The position numbers and the translations under genes were made by a program. Of a DNA stretch of 6,851 nucleotides, positions 1-5,128 are shown in pieces. The stretch covers positions 1 to 6,851 of the forward strand of contig JADFHU010000302.1 in NCBI GenBank assembly GCA_022567055.1, read 5' to 3'. The notes beneath the pieces are model-generated. The model had not been told where the DNA came from, ran no database searches, and worked only from the letters and a program-made list of their open reading frames with translations. Source of the stretch: Planctomycetota bacterium (lineage in GTDB: Bacteria > Planctomycetota > Phycisphaerae > Sedimentisphaerales > Anaerobacaceae). Each line of letters starts with the position of its first letter. Position 1 is the first letter of the stretch.

Positions 1-2
1 AA

Positions 3-131
3 GGGGAAAGCACCAATCTGTTTCCCCGTAGCACCGGCGAATTGAACCCGCCGAACGAAAACGATCAGGCTGCGGCGTATTTCTACCGGGGAAACACTGA
101 GCGATTGAATGACTGTGGGGCTTCCTGGTGA
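3..131 (+). CDS. Possible C-terminal fragment of an upstream protein (partial, TPR-like)
   Basis: Reading from base 3, a frame stays open for 42 codons from the window edge to a TGA at 129-131. The peptide contains AAAYFYRGNTERLND, which resembles the start of a tetratricopeptide helix pair (pattern A-x-x-Y-x-x-R-G-N). That suggests the broken end of a TPR protein, but one partial repeat is weak support. The other two forward frames close within the first 45 bases. The fragment is too short to exclude chance, and its start lies outside the window. Confidence 0.25.
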   Translation, partial: GESTNLFPRSTGELNPPNENDQAAAYFYRGNTERLNDCGASW

Positions 132-188
132 TTGAATCGTTTCGCGTGAACAACGAATTGTCTCGGTGTTTCGCGATCGATCGACGAC

Positions 189-210
189 TCTGGTATAGTT
201 ACATACCAGA
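189..210. promoter_or_regulatory. Inverted repeat, possible operator upstream of the membrane gene pair
   Basis: TCTGGTAT (189-196) and ATACCAGA (203-210) are perfect 8-bp inverted arms around a 6-base spacer. The dyad lies 86 bases before the first start codon of the downstream operon, in the only gap before it. Its size and symmetry suit a dimeric regulator, or a small hairpin if transcribed. No convincing -35/-10 pair could be placed beside it, so a regulatory role is inferred from position alone. Confidence 0.35.
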
Positions 211-295
211 ATTGCTTACACATCGTGGCAACCGAGCATCGCAGCACGGCCTACGACATCGCTAGAGGCATCGAAGATGTACGTTTGAGGATCAC

Positions 296-916
296 ATGGT
301 GGAATTATTAACGCAGACAGTAAAAAAGATAATCACAAGCATAAGTGACTTTTTGCGGAACACATTCCAACTCTCGATGTGGTTTGGCATCCTTGCTACA
401 AGCTTTGTTGCAATTCAGATTGGACGCGTTCCAGGAATTGGGCAGAGTCTTGCGTTTACTTACATTGCGCTAGCAACCATTCCCGTGACACTTTTGATTT
501 GTCTTCGTTCGAAATTTCCCAAATGGGTGGAGGACAGGCGCCGCGTTTCACGCGAAGAACTCCAAGGCCTGTTCTCCGATGTCGAGCTTTATTCTGCCGC
601 AAACAATAACGGACGAGGCGCCGATTTTGCAAAGCAAGCGGCCACAGAGAAACAAAGATTGGAAAACACCGATCACACAGTTGTTGAGCTGGACGTATTG
701 CCATTGAGGCAAGCGTTGGTGGAGCTCTATAACCCTGTGAGCGAACTGATTGCTAAAGCGCGGCGTGAACTCGCTTTGCTCGATGAGTATACATCTATTG
801 TCGACCTGGCGCAGGGCGAGGAATGGACTCGTCGGATCAATCAAATTGTGCAAGAGTTGGAAAAAAAAATGGGGATCCCTCTACTGAGAAGAAGACAAAC
901 GACGAGGAGCAGATAA
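296..916 (+). CDS. Membrane protein of unknown function, two N-terminal TM helices and a cytoplasmic coiled region
   Basis: This 206-residue protein is not recognised. The ATG at 296 is preceded by GAGG (287-290) at good spacing. Residues about 27-43 and 51-70 are hydrophobic and form two likely membrane helices joined by a short Gly/Pro loop. A basic stretch (RSKFPKWVEDRRR, 71-83) follows, so the long remainder is probably cytoplasmic. Residues about 85-190 are charged and helical in character, with the best coiled-coil potential at 135-190. The last 15 residues (from M192, ending RRRQTTRSR) follow a run of nine A and look unlike the rest of the protein. A -1 shift in that run would replace this tail with the downstream membrane protein. 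The overlap with the next gene implies joint expression, either as a coupled pair or as one fused product. Coding status is good; function is unknown. Confidence 0.75.
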   Translation: MVELLTQTVKKIITSISDFLRNTFQLSMWFGILATSFVAIQIGRVPGIGQSLAFTYIALATIPVTLLICLRSKFPKWVEDRRRVSREELQGLFSDVELYSAANNNGRGADFAKQAATEKQRLENTDHTVVELDVLPLRQALVELYNPVSELIAKARRELALLDEYTSIVDLAQGEEWTRRINQIVQELEKKMGIPLLRRRQTTRSR

Positions 917-1536
917 ACCAACTTGCAGTCAATCTCCGTGCTGAGCTCAAAAGCCTTCGTGAAACTGTGGCTTGGTACGACAAAACTTGGGCCATTGGTG
1001 AGTGGACTCGTGCCTGCGTTATGTACTGGGTAACTGCAACCCTTCTTGTGACGCTGCTGGCCGGAATTCTGCCGATTGTTCACAGCGAAGGGAATTGGAA
1101 TCTTACAATTCTCCATTGGGGCGTCTTGGGCATCACCGGCGCTCTTCTTGCAACATTGCTTCAATTGCACAATCTCGATCTTCCCGAACTGGGTGAAACC
1201 GAAGGCAAGATCTTGTTCCAAGGCACTGTTCGAAGCGTCGCGATCGGAGCAGTTTCGGCAGTTTTGCTGTATGCTGCACTTTGGGGCGAGGCACTCGATG
1301 GGAAAATCTTCCCAGACATTCCGACTCGTCCGGCCACGGATGTATACGCCCAACTGCCGGACAAGGGCGAATCCAGCGGTGGAACCCTAAACGCTCAATG
1401 GGAGGCATTGAAAAACGTAGGTCTATCTGTGTTCTGGGGGGTGTTCGCCGGTTTGTCACCGGCAGTGCTCCAGAGAATGACACGGCTTGCAGAAACGTCA
1501 CTTGGTGAACCAAAGAGCGGAGGTGATGAAGAATGA
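823..1536 (+). CDS. Polytopic membrane protein of unknown function, overlapping the preceding gene by 94 bases
   Basis: From the ATG at 823 this reads 237 residues. The opening 15 residues are simply the out-of-frame reading of the previous gene. The protein-like part begins after the A run, with a hydrophilic linker (NGDPSTEKKTNDEEQ, residues 16-30) and a helix before the membrane. Hydrophobic segments lie at about 66-86, 96-115 and 137-155, with a fourth, weaker one at 201-218 (FWGVFAGLSPAVLQRM). That last segment resembles the AGFSERLVPxLL-type ending seen in various bacterial membrane proteins of unknown function. A purine-rich AGGGCGAGGA sits just before the ATG but is very close to it. 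No ATG, GTG or TTG lies in frame between 823 and a GTG at 967. Either translation restarts inside the upstream gene, or this is the second half of a frameshifted fusion. The stop overlaps the next ATG (ATGA). Confidence 0.7.
   Translation: MDSSDQSNCARVGKKNGDPSTEKKTNDEEQINQLAVNLRAELKSLRETVAWYDKTWAIGEWTRACVMYWVTATLLVTLLAGILPIVHSEGNWNLTILHWGVLGITGALLATLLQLHNLDLPELGETEGKILFQGTVRSVAIGAVSAVLLYAALWGEALDGKIFPDIPTRPATDVYAQLPDKGESSGGTLNAQWEALKNVGLSVFWGVFAGLSPAVLQRMTRLAETSLGEPKSGGDEE
861..869 (+). other. A9 homopolymer, candidate -1 frameshift or slippage site
   Basis: Nine consecutive A lie inside the 94-base gene overlap. In the upstream frame they read gaa-aaa-aaa-atg. Slipping back one base gives aat-ggg-gat, which is the frame of the downstream membrane protein. 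Runs of this length are known sites for ribosomal -1 slippage and for transcriptional slippage, and they are also common places for sequencing length errors. A small palindrome, GGGATCCC (872-879), follows at once but is too short to act as a stimulatory hairpin. Confidence 0.5.
1519..1526 (+). promoter_or_regulatory. Near-perfect ribosome binding site that supports a small downstream gene
   Basis: GGAGGTGA matches the 16S anti-Shine-Dalgarno complement almost fully. It ends in the last codons of the membrane protein gene, and its GGAGG core lies 9 bases before the ATG at 1533. It is the main reason for calling the short ORF that follows. Confidence 0.5.
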
Positions 1537-1700
1537 CATCACAGGTTCGTCAGCGACATTGCGTCGTCATAGGTACGATTCGCTATCTCGGAATTGACTA
1601 CTTTACCAAACCCCGTCAGGTCTCCAATCAATGGGCCACCGTCCGATTCGCTGTCATCCATTTGTCCATCTCCCTAATTAATGCGGATTTACCTACCTGA
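1533..1700 (+). CDS. Small protein of 55 residues, translationally coupled to the membrane protein gene
   Basis: The ATG at 1533 overlaps the stop of the preceding gene as ATGA, the classic arrangement for coupled translation, and has a near-perfect GGAGGTGA ribosome binding site. The product (MTSQVRQRHC at its start, ending INADLPT) is not recognised. It has a basic N-terminus and a mildly hydrophobic C-terminal third (about 39-50, FAVIHLSISLIN), too short and mixed for a confident membrane helix. The start signals are stronger than the protein sequence itself, which carries no known motif. It may be a short third member of the membrane operon, or the remnant of a longer gene that has lost its 3' part. 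Its last 20 bases overlap another short ORF in a different frame. Confidence 0.4.
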   Translation: MTSQVRQRHCVVIGTIRYLGIDYFTKPRQVSNQWATVRFAVIHLSISLINADLPT

Positions 1701-1851
1701 GTTTGGCTCAACCGAGGTGACATCAGGGCTGACCGTAGATCACATCTCGGTCTTACAGGAAAAGATACTGAGCCGGATGGATGACATCAATAGAAACCCC
1801 CTGCCGATCGGAAAGAAGGGGGGGGAGGTGATAAACAGCAGGGGGCCTTGA
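1681..1851 (+). CDS. Possible small ORF of 56 residues, unknown
   Basis: An ATG at 1681 opens 56 codons ending at TGA 1849-1851; an in-frame TAA lies at 1675. No ribosome binding site precedes it. The middle of the peptide (HISVLQEKILSRMDDIN) looks like an amphipathic helix, and the C-terminal part passes through a run of eight G (1818-1825) to give GKKGGE. It overlaps the coupled small gene upstream in another frame, so it could be the continuation of that gene after a frameshift. It could equally be chance. Its stop lies inside the first stem of the structured region that follows. Confidence 0.22.
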   Translation: MRIYLPEFGSTEVTSGLTVDHISVLQEKILSRMDDINRNPLPIGKKGGEVINSRGP

Positions 1852-1942
1852 ATCGCTAGACGCCGTTTCTTCCCGATTCAAGGAAGAAAACGGTCCCTTG
1901 GAGGAAGGGATGTTCCTGCAATGACAAGCTGGCAAGGGACCG
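1846..1942 (+). promoter_or_regulatory. Cluster of competing inverted repeats, candidate structured RNA leader
   Basis: Four pairings can be read here. Stem A: CCTTGAATCG (1846-1855) with CGATTCAAGG (1874-1883), perfect. Stem B: CCGTTTCTTCC (1863-1873) with GGAAGAAAACGG (1882-1893), one bulge, 8-base loop. Stem C: CGGTCCCTTG (1891-1900) with CAAGGGACCG (1933-1942), perfect. Stem D: TCCCTT (1894-1899) with AAGGGA (1905-1910), whose 5-base loop is GGAGG, a Shine-Dalgarno sequence. B shares bases with A and with C, and C shares its 5' arm with D, so the stems exclude one another. That is the usual logic of an attenuator or RNA switch. Two tiny frames lie within it: MFLQ (ATG 1910, stop 1922-1924) and, overlapping as ATGA, a 17-codon frame at 1921-1974. 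The stems are visible in the sequence; the regulatory role is inference. Confidence 0.4.
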
Positions 1943-2242
1943 CTCTGATTCAGGGTCTTCTGGCGATGGCTTGAGCATATCGGTAATCTCCTCATCCTTG
2001 CTTCCTCAGTCCTGATCCGGATGTGGCCTCGGATCTACATTTCCTAGTTTACCAAGTTTTCCTTGGGAATCAAGGGGAAATCCTCTCGCTCAGACGCCCA
2101 CAGACGCGATCTAACCGACGAACGCGGAGCCCCCACACCTGCCCCCACCGGCGAACAGAGGCAGGCTGACAGGTCATGCCGCTGGCGATATGAGAGAAGG
2201 TAAGGGTCATGAAAGAAACTATTTTGGCAGGGAGTTTCGCAA
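1943..2242. other. Intergenic region before the pseudopilin gene
   Basis: No convincing gene is seen here on either strand. Besides the hairpin at 2057-2079 there is a 6-bp inverted repeat, GATCCG (2014-2019) with CGGATC (2030-2035), and a short direct repeat CAGACGC at about 2091 and 2102. An ATG at 2209 with an upstream GAAGG opens a frame, but it runs mostly inside the pseudopilin gene in another frame and gives an improbable protein. No clear -35/-10 pair for the pseudopilin was found. Confidence 0.5.
2057..2079. repeat. Hairpin-forming inverted repeat
   Basis: TTTTCCTTG (2057-2065) pairs with CAAGGGGAA (2071-2079) around a 5-base loop, giving nine pairs of which two are G-T wobbles. No T run follows on the plus strand, so it is not a typical intrinsic terminator. 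It adds to the group of hairpins upstream of the pseudopilin gene. Confidence 0.35.
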
Positions 2243-3013
2243 ATGGGCCGTACAAGAACAGGCAGGCGGGGACGCGGATTTACACTTATCGAGTTGCTCG
2301 TGGTGATCGCGGTCATTGCCTTGTTGATGGCCGTGTTGCTGCCGGTGTTGGGACGAGTGCGGAAGCAGGCCAAGTCCGTTGTGTGCCAGTCCAATTTACG
2401 ACAGTGGGGCATCGCATTCAGCGCGTATGTGGGCGACCATGACGGCAGGATGCCCGACACCCCCGGAGGACCCAAGTCCTGGTTGCTCGTCAACTCACAC
2501 CCATGGTACCTTTCCCTGAAGCCGTACATAACCGATTACGTGGACATCCTGCTCTGTCCGACGACCAGCCGCCATACGACGAGCAGGCTGTCGGTGCTTG
2601 CCTGGTTTCATCACGAGTCGGAGGATGATCCGCATATCTTCGGCAGCTACGGTTATAACTCGTGGCTCGGGAAGCATTTTTACAACCGGGTAGCCGGACA
2701 CGCTGGAATTCCGGTGCTCTTTGACTGTTCCTTCTACCACGTTGCCCCGGAGCATTACCATGATCCTCCAGAGTACGAAGGCTATGTCGCAGGGCGCCCA
2801 GCTTTCCTTTTCATGGGGAGGGTCTGCATCAACCGTCACAGTGGCGGCATTAACATGCTCTTTCGAGACTGGTCGGTGCGGAAGGTGGGCCTAAAGGAGC
2901 ACTGGACCCTCAAGTGGCACCCTGAATTCGACACATCCGGACCCTGGACCATAGCCGGCGGAGTCCAGCCGGAGGACTGGCCCGAGTGGATGAGAAGATT
3001 CAAAGAGTACTGA
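2243..3013 (+). CDS. Type II secretion G-like pseudopilin with prepilin cleavage motif (planctomycete-type)
   Basis: The 256-residue protein starts at an ATG with AGGGAG about 8 bases upstream. Its basic leader (MGRTRTGRRGRG) is followed by the prepilin peptidase site: cleavage after G12, then FTLIE with the conserved Glu at position 5 of the mature protein (E17). Residues 13-34 form the single hydrophobic helix that anchors and packs pilin subunits. CQSNLRQWG (48-56) is typical of the large family of G-like pseudopilins abundant in Planctomycetota and relatives. The C-terminal region has a variant of the H-x9-DG motif: H199 and D209 are kept but Gly is replaced by Trp (RHSGGINMLFRDW). A Trp-rich tail follows (PEDWPEWMRRFKEY). 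The protein is expected to be processed by a prepilin peptidase and to sit at the inner membrane or cell surface. No secretion machinery lies nearby, so the gene stands alone, as these paralogues usually do. The exact role is unknown. Confidence 0.9.
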   Translation: MGRTRTGRRGRGFTLIELLVVIAVIALLMAVLLPVLGRVRKQAKSVVCQSNLRQWGIAFSAYVGDHDGRMPDTPGGPKSWLLVNSHPWYLSLKPYITDYVDILLCPTTSRHTTSRLSVLAWFHHESEDDPHIFGSYGYNSWLGKHFYNRVAGHAGIPVLFDCSFYHVAPEHYHDPPEYEGYVAGRPAFLFMGRVCINRHSGGINMLFRDWSVRKVGLKEHWTLKWHPEFDTSGPWTIAGGVQPEDWPEWMRRFKEY

Positions 3014-3063
3014 TGTCTTCGGTGGAGTATGTTGTAAGAATAGGTGGGCGAAGATAGCGTGAA

Positions 3064-3237
3064 ATGGATTGTGTTCGCGCCATGGCGCGTGAGGAAATAG
3101 CAACACGAGACGAAACGGATTGGATGATGTGGGTCAGGGAAAGACTGACTGCCGAGACTTTTCCCGCGCTTCCTGAGAGATACGGCGGAATATACGCGTG
3201 CGTTGCGCGGAGGTTCGAACCGAAACGACCCATGTAA
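3064..3237 (+). CDS. Possible small protein of 57 residues downstream of the pseudopilin
   Basis: An ATG at 3064 opens 57 codons to TAA 3235-3237, with an in-frame TAG at 3055-3057 just before. The composition is protein-like: a charged N-terminus, an amphipathic stretch around DETDWMMWVRERL (residues 16-28), then an aromatic patch RYGGIYACV. The ribosome binding site is poor (GGTGGG about 15 bases upstream). ATG 3082 is an alternative start but has no better signal. It begins 50 bases after the pseudopilin gene on the same strand and could be co-transcribed with it. No family is recognised. It may be an intact small gene or a piece of an older one in a decaying region. Confidence 0.35.
   Translation: MDCVRAMAREEIATRDETDWMMWVRERLTAETFPALPERYGGIYACVARRFEPKRPM
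3076..3089. repeat. Perfect 14-bp palindrome
   Basis: CGCGCCATGGCGCG equals its own reverse complement over all 14 bases, with no spacer. It lies near the 5' end of the small ORF at 3064. Without a loop it suits a protein binding site better than an RNA hairpin. It could also be a chance result of GC-rich codons. Confidence 0.3.
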
Positions 3238-3251
3238 CCCAGAGAAGAGGG

Positions 3252-3284
3252 AAGGAGGTAAGAACGATGATCCGAGGACCGTAG
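3252..3284 (+). pseudogene. Strong ribosome binding site leading to a five-codon, TAG-stopped frame (likely decayed gene start)
   Basis: AAGGAGGT (3252-3259) is followed at ideal distance by ATG 3267. The frame reads MIRGP and stops at TAG 3282-3284. Reading past that stop gives a further 19 codons to TAA 3342-3344, which overlaps the next ribosome binding site. So good a signal before so short a frame suggests a gene start damaged by mutation; a short leader peptide is the alternative. Confidence 0.3.
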
Positions 3285-3342
3285 GCTGCCCGAAGAAGAG
3301 AAGCACTCAGCTTGAAACCGGAAAATGTGAGAAGCAAGAACT

Positions 3343-3377
3343 AAGGAGATTTTACCATGAAAGTCGGGTTGATCTAG
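3343..3377 (+). pseudogene. Strong ribosome binding site leading to a six-codon frame MKVGLI (likely truncated gene start)
   Basis: AAGGAG (3343-3348) lies 8 bases before ATG 3357. The frame reads MKVGLI and then TAG at 3375-3377. MKVGLI is a common opening for Rossmann-fold proteins such as NAD(P)-dependent oxidoreductases (MKVGLIGxG), so this may be the stump of such a gene. The break could mark where the ATPase segment was inserted or where sequence was lost. Six residues cannot prove a family. Confidence 0.3.
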
Positions 3378-3415
3378 GGTCGGACCTCAGCGTGAAATCT
3401 ACTGCATGCCTTCCC

Positions 3416-4798
3416 CTAAACGCTAGTCAAGCCCCCCGCCTCGTGACACAACCGTTTGGTCTGCCCGATGAGATAGAAGGGCAATGAGAGTAGACGGAAA
3501 GGATGACGTGGCGTACCGGCCACGTTGGTGATGGCATCGACCACGGATGGCTGGTCAGCATTGAATCGTAAGCCGAAGCCTCTCTGTTTTTCACTCAAGA
3601 ACAGATGCATCGACTTTAAGGAGCCGGTTTTTCCGGCCTTGACCTCAATGGGTATAATCTCGGTCCCGTGGCTGATCACATAGTCGACCTCGGCGTTAGA
3701 GCTGCCGCGTTGACGTGCCCAGCAGAATGACTGGGGCGCTTCATAATACTGGCCCGCATAGAGCAGGTGTTGCCCAACGAATTGTTCGCAAACCGCACCT
3801 GAATTAATGAGCATGATAGGCGTGGACGGTTGAACATTCGACATGCTGAGACCGCATGCGTGACACAAAAGCCCCACATCCAAGAAAAGGGGTTTAAAGA
3901 ACCTTTCATTTGTTTCGGCGCCCAGGGGAATGCCATTCGCGTCACTATGCTGGATCAGAGTCACAACTCTGGCACGTTCTAGCAGGTGCAACGCCTGTTT
4001 AAGGTCACGGCTCTTTTCTTCGCGGTCGATCTGGGTGTACTTGAGTTTTTGTCCCACAAGTTTCGGCACTCTTGAGAATACCTTTAGAATTCGTTGATGG
4101 TTGACTCGCTTACCGTATTTCGAGAAGTCGTCCGCATAGGTTGACAGGATACTGCTGATGGTTTTTTCGCTTTGCACATAAGACCCTGTTGTCGCGAATT
4201 TCAAGACCGCTTCGGGCATCCCCCCAATGAAACAGTAGTCCTTAACGTGTTGCATGAGGTCACTGTGAATCGGTCTAGGTATGGATTCGGATAATGAGTA
4301 CTTCTGAAGAAAGGAGAGCAGCGTCTCTTTATCAAGGGCCAACAGAAACTCTTCAAAGCTCATGGGCCCTAGATGCATGTATTCAATACGGCCTACCGGC
4401 ATAGAGAAATCATGGTCTTCCAGCACGAATTCGAGTAATGAACCTGCAGCAATCACATGAAGTTCAGGCATTTGTTCGTAAAAGTAGCGTAAACAGGCAA
4501 TCACGTCGGGGGCGGCTTGAATCTCATCAAGAAACAGCAAGGTTTTGCCAGGCACTATTGATTGGCCAAATTGGGTTTCAAGAAGAGAGATAATTCTCCG
4601 GGGCTGTTTGGATTCGAACAGGTCAGCAAGAGTCGGAGTCTGTTCGAAGTTAATCGTAACCATTGTCTCGAAAACTTCATCAGCCAGCGTCTGCACTAGA
4701 AAGGACTTCCCGACCTGTCTGGCACCCCGGACGAGAATAGGTTTTCGGTGTGTCTGGCTGACCCAGTCCTTCAGCGACGCTAGCACAACTCTTTTCAT
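3416..4798 (-). CDS. AAA family ATPase with C-terminal DUF4143 domain
   Basis: This 460-residue protein has the standard layout of the AAA_14/DUF4143 family. The N-terminal ATPase domain shows Walker A GARQVGKS (25-32), Walker B LLFLDEIQ (87-94, D91 and E92) and the family's AAGSLLEF (117-124) and PVGRIEYMHLGPMSFEEF (134-151) signatures. The C-terminal DUF4143 part ends with AEVDYV (369-374) and PIEVKAG (383-389), the E/D...ExK arrangement of a PD-(D/E)xK nuclease-like fold; E370, D372, E385 and K387 are all present. Length is normal for the family and no damage is seen. Members are widespread, often horizontally acquired, and mostly of unproven function; DNA binding or a toxin/defence-like role has been suggested but is not established. 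The start follows a weak GGAAG about 12 bases upstream. The gene is alone on its strand, faces the pseudopilin tail-to-tail, and is preceded by AT-rich DNA, which suggests acquisition. Confidence 0.93.
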   Translation of the reverse strand: MKRVVLASLKDWVSQTHRKPILVRGARQVGKSFLVQTLADEVFETMVTINFEQTPTLADLFESKQPRRIISLLETQFGQSIVPGKTLLFLDEIQAAPDVIACLRYFYEQMPELHVIAAGSLLEFVLEDHDFSMPVGRIEYMHLGPMSFEEFLLALDKETLLSFLQKYSLSESIPRPIHSDLMQHVKDYCFIGGMPEAVLKFATTGSYVQSEKTISSILSTYADDFSKYGKRVNHQRILKVFSRVPKLVGQKLKYTQIDREEKSRDLKQALHLLERARVVTLIQHSDANGIPLGAETNERFFKPLFLDVGLLCHACGLSMSNVQPSTPIMLINSGAVCEQFVGQHLLYAGQYYEAPQSFCWARQRGSSNAEVDYVISHGTEIIPIEVKAGKTGSLKSMHLFLSEKQRGFGLRFNADQPSVVDAITNVAGTPRHPFRLLSLPFYLIGQTKRLCHEAGGLTSV

Positions 4799-5010
4799 CT
4801 TCGGACTAATCTTCCTATAGAATTATCCGTTAAAGTACTACAATTACCTATTGAAACAGCCATATATTATTTAATTATACCCGTATAATTAGCCATCGTC
4901 TATGCCAATTTGCACCTTATAAGTGAAAAATGGTGATTCTCACGATCATTTGAGCGTATTTTGCGAATACGGTGGTCAAAAAAGGTTCAAATCACCTACG
5001 AAAAAGGGGT
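4799..5010. other. AT-rich divergent intergenic region
   Basis: The stretch from about 4800 to 4930 is far richer in A and T than the rest of the window and holds the upstream region of the minus-strand ATPase gene. It contains the palindrome at 4872-4891 and, further right, a small hairpin CGTATT (4955-4960) with AATACG (4966-4971). No gene is seen. The base change is abrupt, as expected at the border of transferred DNA or in a strong promoter region. Confidence 0.5.
4872..4891. promoter_or_regulatory. Perfect 9+9 bp palindrome with TATAAT on both strands, probable operator/promoter of the ATPase gene
   Basis: TAATTATAC (4872-4880) and GTATAATTA (4883-4891) are perfect inverted arms around CC. 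Each arm carries TATAAT, on opposite strands (4884-4889 plus, 4874-4879 minus). A dimer bound here would cover a -10 element in either direction. The minus-strand element would lie about 75 bases before the ATPase start codon. No good -35 at 16-18 bases was found for either, so use as a promoter is uncertain. As an operator it is one of the clearest dyads in the window. Confidence 0.5.
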
Positions 5011-5039
5011 TTGAAACTGTGCGGCGGACCGTGTATCTT
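5011..5039 (+). promoter_or_regulatory. Sigma70-like promoter for the GlcG/HbpS-type gene
   Basis: TTGAAA (5011-5016) and TATCTT (5034-5039) are separated by exactly 17 bases. The -35 matches the consensus at five of six positions and the -10 at four of six. Transcription would start near 5046 and leave a leader of about 80 bases before the start codon at 5129. Confidence 0.45.
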
Positions 5040-5128
5040 GCTCAGGGGCTATTGTCGGCTCAGACTTCAATTCTTCTCGTGGACAGGTGGTGTCCTGTGA
5101 CTCGGGAAACTCAGGAAAGGAATGTGCT

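Noticed and set aside
174..183. CGATCGATCG palindrome
   Set aside because: A simple GATC tandem of 10 bases; too short and too simple to claim as a site.
1753..1995. Minus-strand ORF of 80 codons across the structured region
   Set aside because: Composition is unlike a folded protein, it has no start signals, and the inverted repeats make open frames on both strands likely by chance.
2209..2442. ORF starting at ATG 2209 with a fair ribosome binding site
   Set aside because: Most of it lies inside the pseudopilin gene in another frame, and its translation has no protein-like features, while the pseudopilin frame carries a clear family motif.
2044..2529. 161-codon minus-strand ORF
   Set aside because: It is antisense to the pseudopilin start, contains no motif, and has no plausible ribosome binding site.
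3282..3377. TAG read as sense codon (stop reassignment or readthrough) in the two short frames
   Set aside because: TAG ends the ATPase, the GlcG-type and the DUF3592-like genes normally in this window, and reading through gives no recognisable protein.
3203..3487. 94-codon frame from a TTG at 3203
   Set aside because: Rare start, no ribosome binding site, low-complexity charged translation, and antisense overlap with the end of the ATPase gene.
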